Of a stretch of DNA of 64,000 bases, positions 53,031 to 62,590 are shown piece after piece; position 1 is the stretch's first letter, and each line of letters begins with the position of its first letter. Position numbers and translations under genes: made by a program. The notes below the pieces were generated by a model. That model was not told where the DNA came from. It worked only from the letters and a program-made list of their open reading frames with translations, and did no database searches. The stretch spans positions 15,025 through 79,024 of the forward strand of contig CAYYIS010000020.1 in NCBI GenBank assembly GCA_964470965.1. The letters run 5' to 3'. The DNA is from CAYYIS01 sp964470965. GTDB lineage: Bacteria > JAAXHH01 > JABIQT01.

Positions 53031-56000
53031 TTATGATTCGCTGACCGGTTCTTCGAATTCTTCCGTGGAGGCTGGTTCCAGTTCATCCTCTTGGTCACCC
53101 TCGAGCCGGACAGACACCATCTTGGACATGCCCGGCTCTTCCATGGTTACACCGTAGAGATAATCAGCCGCTTCCATCGTGCGTTTGTTATGTGTCACAA
53201 CGAGGAACTGTGTGTCCTCCGCGAACTGCCTGATCGCAGCGGCGAACCGCCGTACGTTGGCGTCATCGAGCGGCGCATCGACTTCATCGAAGATGCAGAA
53301 CGGACTCGGCTTGTATAGGTATATCGCAAACAGAAGGGCGGTAGCTGTCAGTGCGGTTTCACCGCCGGAAAGCAGTGCGATGCTCTGAAGCCGCTTGCCC
53401 TGTGGACGGGCCATGATCTCGATACCGACTTCCAGCGGGTCGCCTTCTTCCAACCTGAGATCCGCTTCTCCACCGTCAAAAAGCGCTTCGAACGTTCTCA
53501 TGAAATTGCGCCGTACCTCTTCGAAGGTATCGAGGAAACGGGCCCGGGCCGCCCGGTTCATCCGGGCGATCGTTTTGTCCAGGTTCTCCTTCGCTTCGAT
53601 CAGATCGTCCCGCTGCTGTGTCAGAAAGTCCAGCCGCTCTTTGGTAGCGTTGTATTCTTCGATCGCAGCCAAGTTTAGCGGTCCGAGTGCTTCAATTTTC
53701 CGCTGCAGGTCCGCCACCATTGATTGGGCGGTGTCCATATCGAATGCTTCCAGACCCGGCACGGCGGGAACCTCTTCCATGTTTTCCGGATCGATCTCGA
53801 ACTGTTGCATAAGCGACTTACGAATTTCACTACTGCGGGTGTAAAGCTCGGCATCCTGAAGTTCTTCCTGGTGAATTTGCTCCTGCACCAGTTCAAGCGC
53901 CTTCCGGGTATCCAAGATATCGAACTGCACTGCTTTGATATCGTCTCCAACCGTGCGGAATTCGGTGGCGGTTTCATCCCTGGCGCCCTCTTTCGTGCGA
54001 CGTTCGGCATACAGGGCCTTGTAAGCGGCTTCGCCTTGTTCCAGCAATAGCTTCAGTTCATCCACCTGACCGTTCGATGTGCTTATTTCCTCCTGGCGCT
54101 TATCCAGTAGCTCCGTATGTCCTTCTGAACGCTGTTTCAGGTGCTCGGTTGTCGTACGCAATTCATTGCCCCGGCCATCAAGCGCCACATACGCCACGCG
54201 GGCTTCCTGGGATACCTGGACCAACCGGCGGCCCTCTGCTTCCAGATGATCCAGTGTCTCCTGGGCCTCCCGGTCCGACTCATCGGCGTCTTTCCTGTCT
54301 CGCTCCAGTTGTTTCAACGAGGTGTTGAGCGTTACCAGTTGGTCCTGCGCGGAGGTGATTTGCTGCTCGATGGCCCCGGCGTCCCGGTCGATAGTATTCT
54401 TCTGTTCGGTCAGCTGCTTCACTTGAAATTCAAGCTGACTGCCAGCGCTGTCTGCTTGAGATCTGGCACGCTTCTGTTCCTCGAGTGCCTCCTCCATCTC
54501 AGTACGTTTAACCAAAAGTTCGTTCAACGCCTCGGCGATACCGGTAATTTCTTCGGTCACCGCCTCCTGCTCCGTCATCATAGCAGTTATTTCTTCTTCC
54601 AGCGTTTCGATACGGGCGGTCCTTGTCAACAGACTCGTATCTTCATCCGATGCTCCCCCGCCTGTCAATACGCCTGCCGGATTGACTAACTGACCATCGG
54701 GTGTTAGGAGCTGCCACCCTTTACCATCATTGAACTTGTCCGCGACTTTGATAGCGGTGTCCAGATCATCCACGAGCACCACGCGCTCCAGCAGGAAAGT
54801 CACTGCCGGCTTTAACTTCTGCGAGACGTTTACGTGACTGAGGGCCTGCCCGATCACGCCCTGGCCTTGGTACGGCATTTTATCCGGTGTGTCGTTTGGT
54901 TTCAGCCGATCAAGCAGCAGGAAAGAGACTTTCCCCTGTGCCTGCTCCTGCAGATAGTCGACACCGCTGTGGGCGGCCGCTGTGGAATGGGCGACAATGT
55001 ATTGTAACGCATCACCCAGGTAGGCCTCTACTGCCACAGCATAGTTCGTATCAACCGTCATGTTCTCCGCCAGCGTGCCGCTCAGACCATCGATTTCGGG
55101 GCCTTCCGCCATCAATGCACGGACACCCTGGCCGAAGCCTTCGTATTTCTGCCGCATCTGTACCAGCAGACCGTGTTCTCTCTGCCGGGTCGCCAGCTGC
55201 GTGTCGAGTTCCGCTTTACGGGTCCGCAGTTCTTCCCGCGTTTGCTGCTTTCCCTGGATGTCACTGTCCAGTCTTGCTTTCAAAGCCAGGTTTTCTTCAA
55301 GGATCTTAGTCAATTTCCCGAACTCTTGCTTCGCGTCCGCGGCATGCCTCTCGGAGGACGCCAAATCTTTACCAACAGTCTCCCTGGTCTGGATCAGCTG
55401 GTCCCGTCGTCTTCGCGACTCACCGAGTCTGGACTCGATTGTGTTGACCTGACCCTGCATTTCCGTCTGCTGCTGGATCATCTCAAAACGTCGACGCTGC
55501 ATAACTCGGGCTTCTTCCTTGCCCTCTGTCATCTTTCGTGTGAACGCCTCCGATTCCTTCTCTCTCGTCTCGGCTAACTCCCGGGCTTTTTCGAGCCGCT
55601 CGGAGAGGCCTTCCAGTTCGTCTTCCGCCAGCTCCAGCTGCTCGCAGATCTGGGCCAGTTCGATACGGAGCTTCTGACTTTCCCGGGTGGCCATATCGAT
55701 ACGCTGTTCCAGATTGCTTCGTTTCGTCCTGTCGACCGCCACTTTTTCATTCAGGGCGTTGATCTGCTGATCGCAGGCGTTAACCTCCTGCTGCCGTTCC
55801 TTCAATATCCGTTCTTTCTCAGTCAGTTCCAGCTGTCGGCTTTGAACGCGGGACTCAGCGGTTGAAATTTTAGTGGTCAGCGCCTCTTTTTCTTTGAGTA
55901 GGGATTCTATCTTAGACCGGATCGGGTTGGTATTCTGCTGGACGGCAAGATATTCGTGGTAAGCGCAGGCCAGTTGGACATCCTTCTGATCCTGAGAAAG

Positions 56001-56651
56001 ACGATTGTACCGCTCTACCTTCCACACCTGACGGCGCAGGGTGCTGGCGTGGCTTTCCACCTCTTCGAGGATATCCGCGATGCGGATGAGGTCCTGTTCG
56101 GTGCTTTCCAACTTGCGCCTGGCCAGCCGGCGCCGGGTTTTGTACTTGTTGATTCCCGCTGCTTCTTCAATAAGGTACCGGCGATCCATCGGACTGCCGT
56201 TGACGATGGCGTCTACCATGCCCTGCTCAATGATCGAGTAGGCATGGGTGCCCATGCCGGTATCGAGCAAAAGATCCGTGATATCCTTCAAACGGCAGGG
56301 AACTTTGTTGAGCTGATATTCACTGTCACCGGAACGGAAGTAACGCCGCGTGATGGTAACTTCACTGTATTCTATCGGTAGAAGCTGCTCTTTGTTGTCA
56401 AGAGTAAGCGAGACCTCCGCCATGCCAAGCGGTTTACGGTTAGCCGTACCGTTGAAGATTATATCTTCCATCCGGTCTCCGCGTAGCGCAGTGGCCCGCT
56501 GCTCTCCGAGCACCCAGCGGATGGCATCGACTATATTGGACTTACCGCACCCGTTCGGGCCAACCACCGCGGTAATGCCGTCACTTAACTTAAGGTCCAG
56601 CTTACTGGCAAACGATTTGAATCCGACGATTTCAATCTGAGAAAGACGCAT
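53031..56651 (-). CDS. smc: Chromosome segregation protein SMC
   Basis: 1,206-residue condensin ATPase. Walker A is VVGPNGCGKSNIVDAIRWV, followed by two long coiled coils (about residues 165-500 and 680-1020) separated by the hinge near residues 510-640 (TLAENMTVDTNYAVAVEAYL). The signature is ALLSGGETALTATALLFAIY and Walker B/D-loop is PFCIFDEVDAPLDDAN. The acidic C-terminal tail (EGDQEDELEPASTEEFEEP) is an extension. Acts as a homodimer with ScpA/ScpB, which are not in the window. Confidence 0.96.
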   Translation of the reverse strand: MRLSQIEIVGFKSFASKLDLKLSDGITAVVGPNGCGKSNIVDAIRWVLGEQRATALRGDRMEDIIFNGTANRKPLGMAEVSLTLDNKEQLLPIEYSEVTITRRYFRSGDSEYQLNKVPCRLKDITDLLLDTGMGTHAYSIIEQGMVDAIVNGSPMDRRYLIEEAAGINKYKTRRRLARRKLESTEQDLIRIADILEEVESHASTLRRQVWKVERYNRLSQDQKDVQLACAYHEYLAVQQNTNPIRSKIESLLKEKEALTTKISTAESRVQSRQLELTEKERILKERQQEVNACDQQINALNEKVAVDRTKRSNLEQRIDMATRESQKLRIELAQICEQLELAEDELEGLSERLEKARELAETREKESEAFTRKMTEGKEEARVMQRRRFEMIQQQTEMQGQVNTIESRLGESRRRRDQLIQTRETVGKDLASSERHAADAKQEFGKLTKILEENLALKARLDSDIQGKQQTREELRTRKAELDTQLATRQREHGLLVQMRQKYEGFGQGVRALMAEGPEIDGLSGTLAENMTVDTNYAVAVEAYLGDALQYIVAHSTAAAHSGVDYLQEQAQGKVSFLLLDRLKPNDTPDKMPYQGQGVIGQALSHVNVSQKLKPAVTFLLERVVLVDDLDTAIKVADKFNDGKGWQLLTPDGQLVNPAGVLTGGGASDEDTSLLTRTARIETLEEEITAMMTEQEAVTEEITGIAEALNELLVKRTEMEEALEEQKRARSQADSAGSQLEFQVKQLTEQKNTIDRDAGAIEQQITSAQDQLVTLNTSLKQLERDRKDADESDREAQETLDHLEAEGRRLVQVSQEARVAYVALDGRGNELRTTTEHLKQRSEGHTELLDKRQEEISTSNGQVDELKLLLEQGEAAYKALYAERRTKEGARDETATEFRTVGDDIKAVQFDILDTRKALELVQEQIHQEELQDAELYTRSSEIRKSLMQQFEIDPENMEEVPAVPGLEAFDMDTAQSMVADLQRKIEALGPLNLAAIEEYNATKERLDFLTQQRDDLIEAKENLDKTIARMNRAARARFLDTFEEVRRNFMRTFEALFDGGEADLRLEEGDPLEVGIEIMARPQGKRLQSIALLSGGETALTATALLFAIYLYKPSPFCIFDEVDAPLDDANVRRFAAAIRQFAEDTQFLVVTHNKRTMEAADYLYGVTMEEPGMSKMVSVRLEGDQEDELEPASTEEFEEPVSES

Positions 56652-56909
56652 ATTGCGGTTTCCCCATGGGCTGAAAAATTGGCATGATAGAGATGGCGCC
56701 CATGCCTATTATTTAATATAATATACGAACTGCTAAACGGAGATTAAGTAAGTTTTGATGAATATCACTATATATTGGGGGGTTGTCAAGGTTTTTATAC
56801 CCTATATAGGTTCTTTAAAGGGAATCCTGTTAATAGTTATGACGTAAAAACGTGTTAAGGGGTCTGCTTCGAACCCTCAATCTACTATTTTCGACCAGGG
56901 AAAACATTA

Positions 56910-57629
56910 GTGAAATCACATGAAACGGGGGATATTACGGTCATCATCCCCGTCCTCAACGAACAGGACTCGATCGGGCGGGTACTCGATGCCATACCAA
57001 ATGGTTTGGCCTCCCGTGTGATCGTCGTGGACAACGGCTCCACCGATAGAACCGGCGAGGTCGCACGGATGTTGGGGGCGATTGTGATTTCGGAACCGCG
57101 GCGTGGCTACGGTGCGGCTTGCCTAAGGGGCATCGAAGAGGCGAAACGTTACAACCCTGATATTATCGTCTTCCTGGACGGAGACTTCAGCGACCATCCG
57201 GAGGAGATGCCGACTCTGGTCAAACCGATTGTAGAGGATGGGTACGACATGGTAATCGGCTCACGAATGATCGGAGAACGGGAACCGGGTGCACTTCCGA
57301 TTCAGTCGATGATCGGTAACTTCATGGTGCCAAGGATAATCCGAGTTCTTTACGGCGTTCACTATACGGACCTGGGACCCTTCCGCGCCATCCGTTTCGA
57401 CCGGTTGATCGACCTGGACATGCAGGATCGAAACTTCGGATGGACGGTTGAAATGCAGATCAAAGCCGCCAAGCGGAAATACCGAACCATAGACATCCCG
57501 GTGCGTTATCGCCGCCGCATTGGCGTCTCCAAAATCACCGGTACGTTCGGCGGCGCGATAAAAGCGGGAATCAAGATCCTGTGGATGACGTTTTCGCATG
57601 TTTTTCGAGCGCGAAATCGGGAAGAATAA
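56910..57629 (+). CDS. Family 2 glycosyltransferase, DPM1-like
   Basis: 239 residues with a GT-A fold: TVIIPVLNEQDSIGRVLDAI at the N-terminus, VIVVDNGSTDRTGEVARM for nucleotide-sugar binding, and IVFLDGDFSDHPEEMPTL carrying the DxD-type metal motif. The rest (RVLYGVHYTDLGPFRAIRFD, WTVEMQIKAAKRKYRTIDIP) resembles dolichol/polyprenol-phosphate mannosyltransferase-type enzymes. No membrane tail is present. The start is GTG behind CAGGGAAAACATTA. If it makes lipid-linked sugar, the GT-C-like protein at 41968-43530 is a possible user, but that link is speculative. Confidence 0.87.
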   Translation: MKSHETGDITVIIPVLNEQDSIGRVLDAIPNGLASRVIVVDNGSTDRTGEVARMLGAIVISEPRRGYGAACLRGIEEAKRYNPDIIVFLDGDFSDHPEEMPTLVKPIVEDGYDMVIGSRMIGEREPGALPIQSMIGNFMVPRIIRVLYGVHYTDLGPFRAIRFDRLIDLDMQDRNFGWTVEMQIKAAKRKYRTIDIPVRYRRRIGVSKITGTFGGAIKAGIKILWMTFSHVFRARNREE

Positions 57630-57745
57630 CATACTGCTCAAAAAGATCCTTAGTTCAATCCGGGAACTATCCAGGCAGAATCTTGGACACCTCCCGCCCC
57701 GGCACTGCATAAGGAATAGCAGCCTGTTTTTCAGATGGTTTGTGA

Positions 57746-58723
57746 TTACGGATAACCCGCCAGCGTATTTATCAGCAGATCAAAAAACCGGTCCCGGTCA
57801 ATATAGAGGCCCACTTCCGTAAATGGCGGCGTTCCTTTAGGGTTCCCGATAGTGCTGAATTCATTGCCGCCGGTCCAGTGCAGGTGGCGATAGTCGCATA
57901 CGGTCATCCCGCAGGTGTGTTCGCCGTACCGTTCGATGTCCACGTGCATCGGTTCGAAGCGAATCATAGAAGGGTCGATCAGGGGTACTACAGCACAGGG
58001 ATCGTGCAGCGCTCCGCCCGGTAGCCCGAAGAGCTTTTTAATCGATCCTGTAAAGTATTCCAACAGATCGGCTACGAAATGCCCGACACGGTTACCTAAA
58101 GCCCGTATGCGGGCTATCTCCACGTCCGTAGCCATCACCTGGCGTGTTAAATTGATACCGCACATTTTTACAGGGACGCGGCTGGTGAAGACGATATGGG
58201 CAGCCGTAGGATCCGTGTATATGTTGAACTCCGCTGTAGCAGTCACATTTCCGATGGCCAAATTGCCGCCCATCAGGCTGATCTCTTGCAACCGCTGCGC
58301 GATGCGGGGTTCACGGCGCAGCGCGGTGGCCACGTTGGTCAGCGGACCGGTGGGAACAAGGGTAACACCCTCTTCGGCCATAACGGTGTCTATAATGAAA
58401 TCGACACCGTGCCTTGGATCCAACGGTGTGACCGGCACCGGGAGCACCGGACCGTCCAGTCCGGTTTCACCGTGTACATCGGGGCCTTCAATGTCAGAGG
58501 TGTCATGTACCGGCCCCATCAGAGCCGAATCCATGCCCCTGGCCACTGGAATTCGAGTCAACCCCGCGCATTCCAAAATCTTGAGGGTGTTGTCAGTGAC
58601 TTTCTCCAGCGTCTGATTGCCCGCCACGGTCGTGATGCCCAGGACGTCCAGATGTCCAGCCGCCAGCAGGATTGCCAGGGCATCGTCATGGCCCGGATCA
58701 CAGTCTATGATGACTTTTCTCAT
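57746..58723 (-). CDS. Ribonucleoside hydrolase, IunH family
   Basis: Splits nucleosides into base and ribose. The calcium site is VIIDCDPGHDDALAILLAAG at the start; VTLVPTGPLTNVATALRREP and AEFNIYTDPTAAHIVF are further motifs, and LHDPCAVVPLID carries the active-site histidine and aspartate. 325 residues. The ATG at 58723 follows GAGAGGGGCG; a GTG at 58735 would overlap the upstream dNTPase gene. Nucleoside specificity (inosine/uridine, pyrimidine or broad) is not predictable. Confidence 0.92.
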   Translation of the reverse strand: MRKVIIDCDPGHDDALAILLAAGHLDVLGITTVAGNQTLEKVTDNTLKILECAGLTRIPVARGMDSALMGPVHDTSDIEGPDVHGETGLDGPVLPVPVTPLDPRHGVDFIIDTVMAEEGVTLVPTGPLTNVATALRREPRIAQRLQEISLMGGNLAIGNVTATAEFNIYTDPTAAHIVFTSRVPVKMCGINLTRQVMATDVEIARIRALGNRVGHFVADLLEYFTGSIKKLFGLPGGALHDPCAVVPLIDPSMIRFEPMHVDIERYGEHTCGMTVCDYRHLHWTGGNEFSTIGNPKGTPPFTEVGLYIDRDRFFDLLINTLAGYP

Positions 58724-58731
58724 CGCCCCTC

Positions 58732-59886
58732 TCACACCCGTTCATAGGGGTAGAACAGGCGTTTGTGCTCGTCCAAGGCGTAACGGTCGGTCATTCCGGC
58801 GATATAATCGCAGATGACACGTTCCTCGGACAGGGTTTCCAGGTCACGTCTTGCGGCGGGAGGAAGTTGCCGGAGGTCTGCCCGGTATTCCTGGAAAAGG
58901 TCTTCGAGAAACCGGACGCCTTTACGTGACATGCGGGCAACCCGAAAATGCTGGTAGAAATTAGCCATCAAAAACTTGCGCAGCTCCCTGTTCTTGCGCA
59001 TCATGACCTCGCTGTAATCGACCACGTTGAAATCCAGATCACGGACTTCATCCACCGAGCGCACGTTGTGCCGTTCCAGGTTCTGGTGGGTGGTATGGAT
59101 CACGTCTGTAATCTGTTGGTTTATCAGGGCCCGGACAATCTGGTATTTTTTCCGGGTATCATCCAGATGATCCGCTCTATGCGCCGCATTCCGGATGGTT
59201 TCATCCCATATCTCAAGATCTTTGAGTTGATCCAGAACAATGAATCCGGCAGTGAGCCCATCGTCCAGGTCGTGCGTGTTGTAGGCGATTTCATCCGCCA
59301 GATTGGCGATCTGGCCTTCTACAGAACACCGTTTCCCCAGTTCGAAGTCGGCGGGGTCCGGCGTGTCGTAGGGCGTGTTGTGCTTGACGATGCCCTCGCG
59401 GGTCTCCCAGGTGAGGTTCAGCCCTGAAAAATCCGGGTAGCGCCATTCGAGGCTGTCGATTACGCGCAGGCTTTGCTTGTTATGCTCAAACCCGCCGTGG
59501 TCCTTCATGAGCGAATTCAACGCCTGTTCACCGGAGTGGCCGAACGGCGGATGCCCGAGGTCGTGGGCCAGTGCCACTGTGATCGCCAGTTCCTGGTTTA
59601 CGCCCAGGGTTCGTGCAATCGACTGTGAGACTCCCGCCACCTCCATGGTATGGGTGAGGCGTGTCCGGTAGTGGTCGCCCTCGTGGAATACGAACACCTG
59701 GGTCTTATACTCCAGCCGTCGAAACGCCTTGGAGTGCACTACCCGGTCCCGGTCCCGCTGAAACGGCGTCCGGAGCGGATCTTCCGCCTCCTCGTGCCGC
59801 CTGCCGCGGCTCTCCCGGCTTACTACCGCATACGGCGCCAAGGTCTGCACTTCGATTTCCTGAAGGTCTTCACGGGTTTTGAGCAA
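58732..59886 (-). CDS. dgt: dNTP triphosphohydrolase-like HD protein
   Basis: Hydrolyses dNTPs to deoxynucleosides and triphosphate. HD metal sites: YRTRLTHTMEVAGVSQSIAR (first histidine), VALAHDLGHPPFGHSGEQAL (HD pair), and NLADEIAYNTHDLDDGL (late aspartate). The N-terminus FQRDRDRVVHSKAFRRLEYK is standard for the group, which is shorter than E. coli Dgt. I propose a TTG start at 59886, six bases after GGAG; the frame is open up to 59955. It is followed by the nucleoside hydrolase after 8 bases; together they would strip dNTPs to bases. Confidence 0.88.
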   Translation of the reverse strand: MLKTREDLQEIEVQTLAPYAVVSRESRGRRHEEAEDPLRTPFQRDRDRVVHSKAFRRLEYKTQVFVFHEGDHYRTRLTHTMEVAGVSQSIARTLGVNQELAITVALAHDLGHPPFGHSGEQALNSLMKDHGGFEHNKQSLRVIDSLEWRYPDFSGLNLTWETREGIVKHNTPYDTPDPADFELGKRCSVEGQIANLADEIAYNTHDLDDGLTAGFIVLDQLKDLEIWDETIRNAAHRADHLDDTRKKYQIVRALINQQITDVIHTTHQNLERHNVRSVDEVRDLDFNVVDYSEVMMRKNRELRKFLMANFYQHFRVARMSRKGVRFLEDLFQEYRADLRQLPPAARRDLETLSEERVICDYIAGMTDRYALDEHKRLFYPYERV

Positions 59887-59958
59887 CGTCGACTCCAATG
59901 CTGTATTCGATGAAAAACATGGACACAATATAAATTGCTTTGTTTTGTTTGGCAACCG

Positions 59959-60312
59959 CTACTCGATCACCTCAAGATCCGCTCGGAACGTGAGGCCCAA
60001 TCCGGGGTGCTGCGGAACGACGATCCGGCCATTTTCGATGGCGGGCGTCTCTTCATACAGGCCGAGAGACCATGGCATGAATTCTACGGTCAGGCCATTG
60101 GGTACGGCGGCGATGAGGTGCGCATGAATCTCCGGCACGAGATGACTGACGACCGGAATATTGAACGTTTCGGCAAGCGCAGCCACCTTACGCCATTGTA
60201 TGATGCCGCCTACACGAAAAAGGTCGATCATAGCAAAATTCGATCGCCCCATATCGATTAGATCGGGGGAATCGGACCGGACGACTCGTGATTCGGCTTT
60301 TGCTATTTTCAC
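59959..60312 (-). pseudogene. Internally deleted enolase-superfamily (MR/MLE) gene
   Basis: 117 codons. The first 15 or so residues (MKIAKAESRVVRSDS) resemble the N-terminus of mandelate racemase/muconate lactonizing enzymes, and the rest is the C-terminal end of the barrel: FRVGGIIQWRKVAALAETFN, IPVVSHLVPEIHAHLIAAVP and PQHPGLGLTFRADLEVIE. The 250 or so residues between, including the catalytic lysine and metal aspartate/glutamates, are absent, though the frame is intact. The start is GTG, 3 bases after the bicupin stop. It is almost certainly inactive, unless the truncated product has another use. Confidence 0.75.
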
Positions 60313-60315
60313 TCG

Positions 60316-61047
60316 TCACCCTCCGACGATCAGATAGGTAAGCCAATCACTGCCCTGGCAGGCGAACGAATATGTCGCGCCGGCCGGTATATGAATCATA
60401 TCGCCTTCGCGTACCGATTGTCGCTGCCCGTCCATGATAAAGCTGCCGCCACCTTCGAGGATGTAGTAAATCTGCTCGATCCCCGGCTCCTGCCGTTCGA
60501 TGGTCCGGCCACGTGGCTGCACCGACTCCCGATCAATCCATGAAAGTCCCCGCAGCGCCCCCACCTTCGAATCACCCTCCCGGCCCAGCAGGCGCCACCG
60601 CATCGCCCCCATGGTATCGCTCACCGGCGCAACGTCACGCCAGTTGGATTTCAGAAACGCGCCGCCGTCACCTGCCACATTCATACTGATGACGTGGTGA
60701 ACAACCCAATCTTCGCCTGGATTCAGGATCTGGTGGTACAAACCGGACGGCAGGTAGAGGGCGTCGCCTTCCAGCACGTCGCAGCGGGCACCGCCGCAGA
60801 TCGCTTTGCCTTTGCCCCGGATTATGTAGTACACCTGTTCACGATTCTGATGTTTGTGGTGATCGGAATCCTTGCGGCCCTGGATTCCGTGCACCGTCAT
60901 AACATCGAGCCGTTCCAGGACCGACGCCGGCGCACCAAGGCTGTTGGAAGGAGCCGTCGAATCCACAGGCTGGAGGCAAGACCAGACGATCGCGTTGTCA
61001 TGACTGACAGCCGGGCTGGCATCCCGCCAGTTGACGATGGTAGGCAT
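60316..61047 (-). CDS. Two-domain cupin (bicupin)
   Basis: 243 residues with two cupin barrels. The first has DSDHHKHQNREQVYYIIRGKG and the YLPSGLYHQILNPGEDW end; the second has ERQEPGIEQIYYILEGGGSF and IHIPAGATYSFACQGSDW, where the first motif lacks the usual histidines, so probably only the N-terminal barrel binds metal. The ATG follows GAGGAGCCTGAT. The next gene downstream is the internally deleted MR/MLE remnant, suggesting an old sugar-acid cluster. No reaction can be assigned. Confidence 0.82.
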   Translation of the reverse strand: MPTIVNWRDASPAVSHDNAIVWSCLQPVDSTAPSNSLGAPASVLERLDVMTVHGIQGRKDSDHHKHQNREQVYYIIRGKGKAICGGARCDVLEGDALYLPSGLYHQILNPGEDWVVHHVISMNVAGDGGAFLKSNWRDVAPVSDTMGAMRWRLLGREGDSKVGALRGLSWIDRESVQPRGRTIERQEPGIEQIYYILEGGGSFIMDGQRQSVREGDMIHIPAGATYSFACQGSDWLTYLIVGG

Positions 61048-61151
61048 ATCAGGCTCCTCGTGTAAGACAGCACCGGAGCTAAAATAAACCAGTGCTTTGG
61101 ATTATACATCATCCGCATCCACCACTCAATGCCGGTTTGACTGACAATCAC

Positions 61152-62171
61152 TCACAGGTCAACCCGCCGCCCTGTCTTTACAGCTGCGTAGGCCGCCTGT
61201 GCGATACGCAGCGCCTCCCGGCCGTCTTGGGCGGTTGTCAATGGATCTGTTTTTCCCTGAATACAATCCAAAAAATGACCGACAGCCTGTTTGACAGAAT
61301 CGGGATAGGACACATCCGGAAACGTTTCCTTTTCCCTTTGACGAATCTCGCCGGGAGATTCTTCGATCGCGGATGTCAAAGACAACGTGGCATTTTCCGT
61401 CCATATGGTGCCGCCCGTACCGGCCAACATCAGGGATTCCTCCCGAATGGGGCGTTTTATGCCCCAGCTGCTTACTACCTGCCCGATCGCTCCCGAGGCA
61501 AACCGAAGCATCAAAACGGCCGTGTCTTCCCCTTCCATGGCAGTATGGGTGTAACATCCGGACAAGGCCTGTACCGAAGTCACTTCACCGGCGATCCAGC
61601 GCAGGAGATCTATCTTATGCATGCCGGAATCGACCAGAACGCCACCGCCGGTCTGCGCCGCATCATGGCGCCAGCCTTTGATCGGGGAGAACCCCAGAAA
61701 CTGGCTCTGGCATAAAAAGAGATCCCCGATGACTCCGGATTCCACCAGCTCTTTCGCCCGCTGATGGTGCCCGAGAAACCGCTGGTTGAGGCTCACCATG
61801 AGCATCACCCCCGCCTTGTCCGCCGCTGCAATCATACGATCCGCCTCATCGACCGTGGTGGCGATCGGCTTCTCGGTCATAATATGTTTGCCCGCCTCTG
61901 CCGCGGCGACGGCCATGGGCGCATGCAGGTCGTGCGGTACGCACAGGTGGACCGCATCCACCTCCGGATGTTGAAGCACCTGCTCGAACGAAGTGGTTCC
62001 CAGTTGAGCCCCCCACCGCTTCGCCGACTCCATCGCATGCGTCGCGGTGCGGGAACATACGGCGACCACATGCGCACGCGCCGACTGTTCGGAGATCGCC
62101 TCTGCATGCAAATTGCCGAATCGGGTTCCTATGACGGCCACCCCGATTTTTCGGGCTATAGGTGCCATCAT
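61152..62171 (-). CDS. Gfo/Idh/MocA-family oxidoreductase
   Basis: 339 residues; NAD(P)-dependent dehydrogenase of sugars or related polyols. The Rossmann fold begins IGVAVIGTRFGNLHAEAISE, with VHLCVPHDLHAPMAVAAAEA, then HIMTEKPIATTVDEADRMIA, where the catalytic-site EKP motif is intact, and HDAAQTGGGVLVDSGMHKID bearing the substrate-site aspartate and histidine. The start follows AGAAGGTACA. Paired ATGs make the exact start uncertain by one codon. Its substrate is unknown. Confidence 0.88.
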   Translation of the reverse strand: MMAPIARKIGVAVIGTRFGNLHAEAISEQSARAHVVAVCSRTATHAMESAKRWGAQLGTTSFEQVLQHPEVDAVHLCVPHDLHAPMAVAAAEAGKHIMTEKPIATTVDEADRMIAAADKAGVMLMVSLNQRFLGHHQRAKELVESGVIGDLFLCQSQFLGFSPIKGWRHDAAQTGGGVLVDSGMHKIDLLRWIAGEVTSVQALSGCYTHTAMEGEDTAVLMLRFASGAIGQVVSSWGIKRPIREESLMLAGTGGTIWTENATLSLTSAIEESPGEIRQREKETFPDVSYPDSVKQAVGHFLDCIQGKTDPLTTAQDGREALRIAQAAYAAVKTGRRVDL

Positions 62172-62220
62172 TGTACCTTCTGTGGGGGGATATAAAGCTT
62201 ATTGATTTTTTGAGGGATTA

Positions 62221-62295
62221 TGGGCGCTACTGGGATCGAACCAGTGACCTCCACGATGTCAACGTGGCACTCTAACCAGGCTGAGCTAAGCGCCC
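62221..62295 (-). tRNA. tRNA-Val (anticodon GAC)
   Basis: Acceptor stem GGGCGCT pairs with AGCGCCC at 62222-62228, discriminator A. The anticodon stem CCACG/CGTGG closes the loop TTGACAT, giving GAC. T-arm GGTTCGATC is normal. No CCA is encoded. Confidence 0.95.
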
Positions 62296-62312
62296 TGATA
62301 TGTTATTGATGA

Positions 62313-62398
62313 TGCCGAGGGCCGGACTCGAACCGGCACGGACGAAACCGTCCGAGAGATTTTAAGTCTCTTGTGTCTACCAATTCCACCACCCCGGC
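62313..62398 (-). tRNA. tRNA-Leu (anticodon UAA)
   Basis: 86 bases with the long variable arm of a class II tRNA (CTCGGACGG...CCGT region). Acceptor stem GCCGGGG/CCTCGGC, anticodon stem AGAGA/TCTCT around the loop that contains TAA. T-arm GGTTCGAGTC. No CCA is encoded. Lies 17 bases from tRNA-Val, same strand. Confidence 0.95.
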
Positions 62399-62590
62399 GC
62401 AACCGGTATTCGGGATAACCCGGCATCCTATCGGAGTCATATTATATACGGTATTCCACATATAGTCAAGGGAAATTCCGGATCAGAACCCCATCAGATT
62501 TGCCTTGACATCACTCGGTGGATGGCATACAGAAGAGCGGAGAATTATCACTGATATTGAAAGGTAAAATTCGGTATGGAAGGAGTCCAT

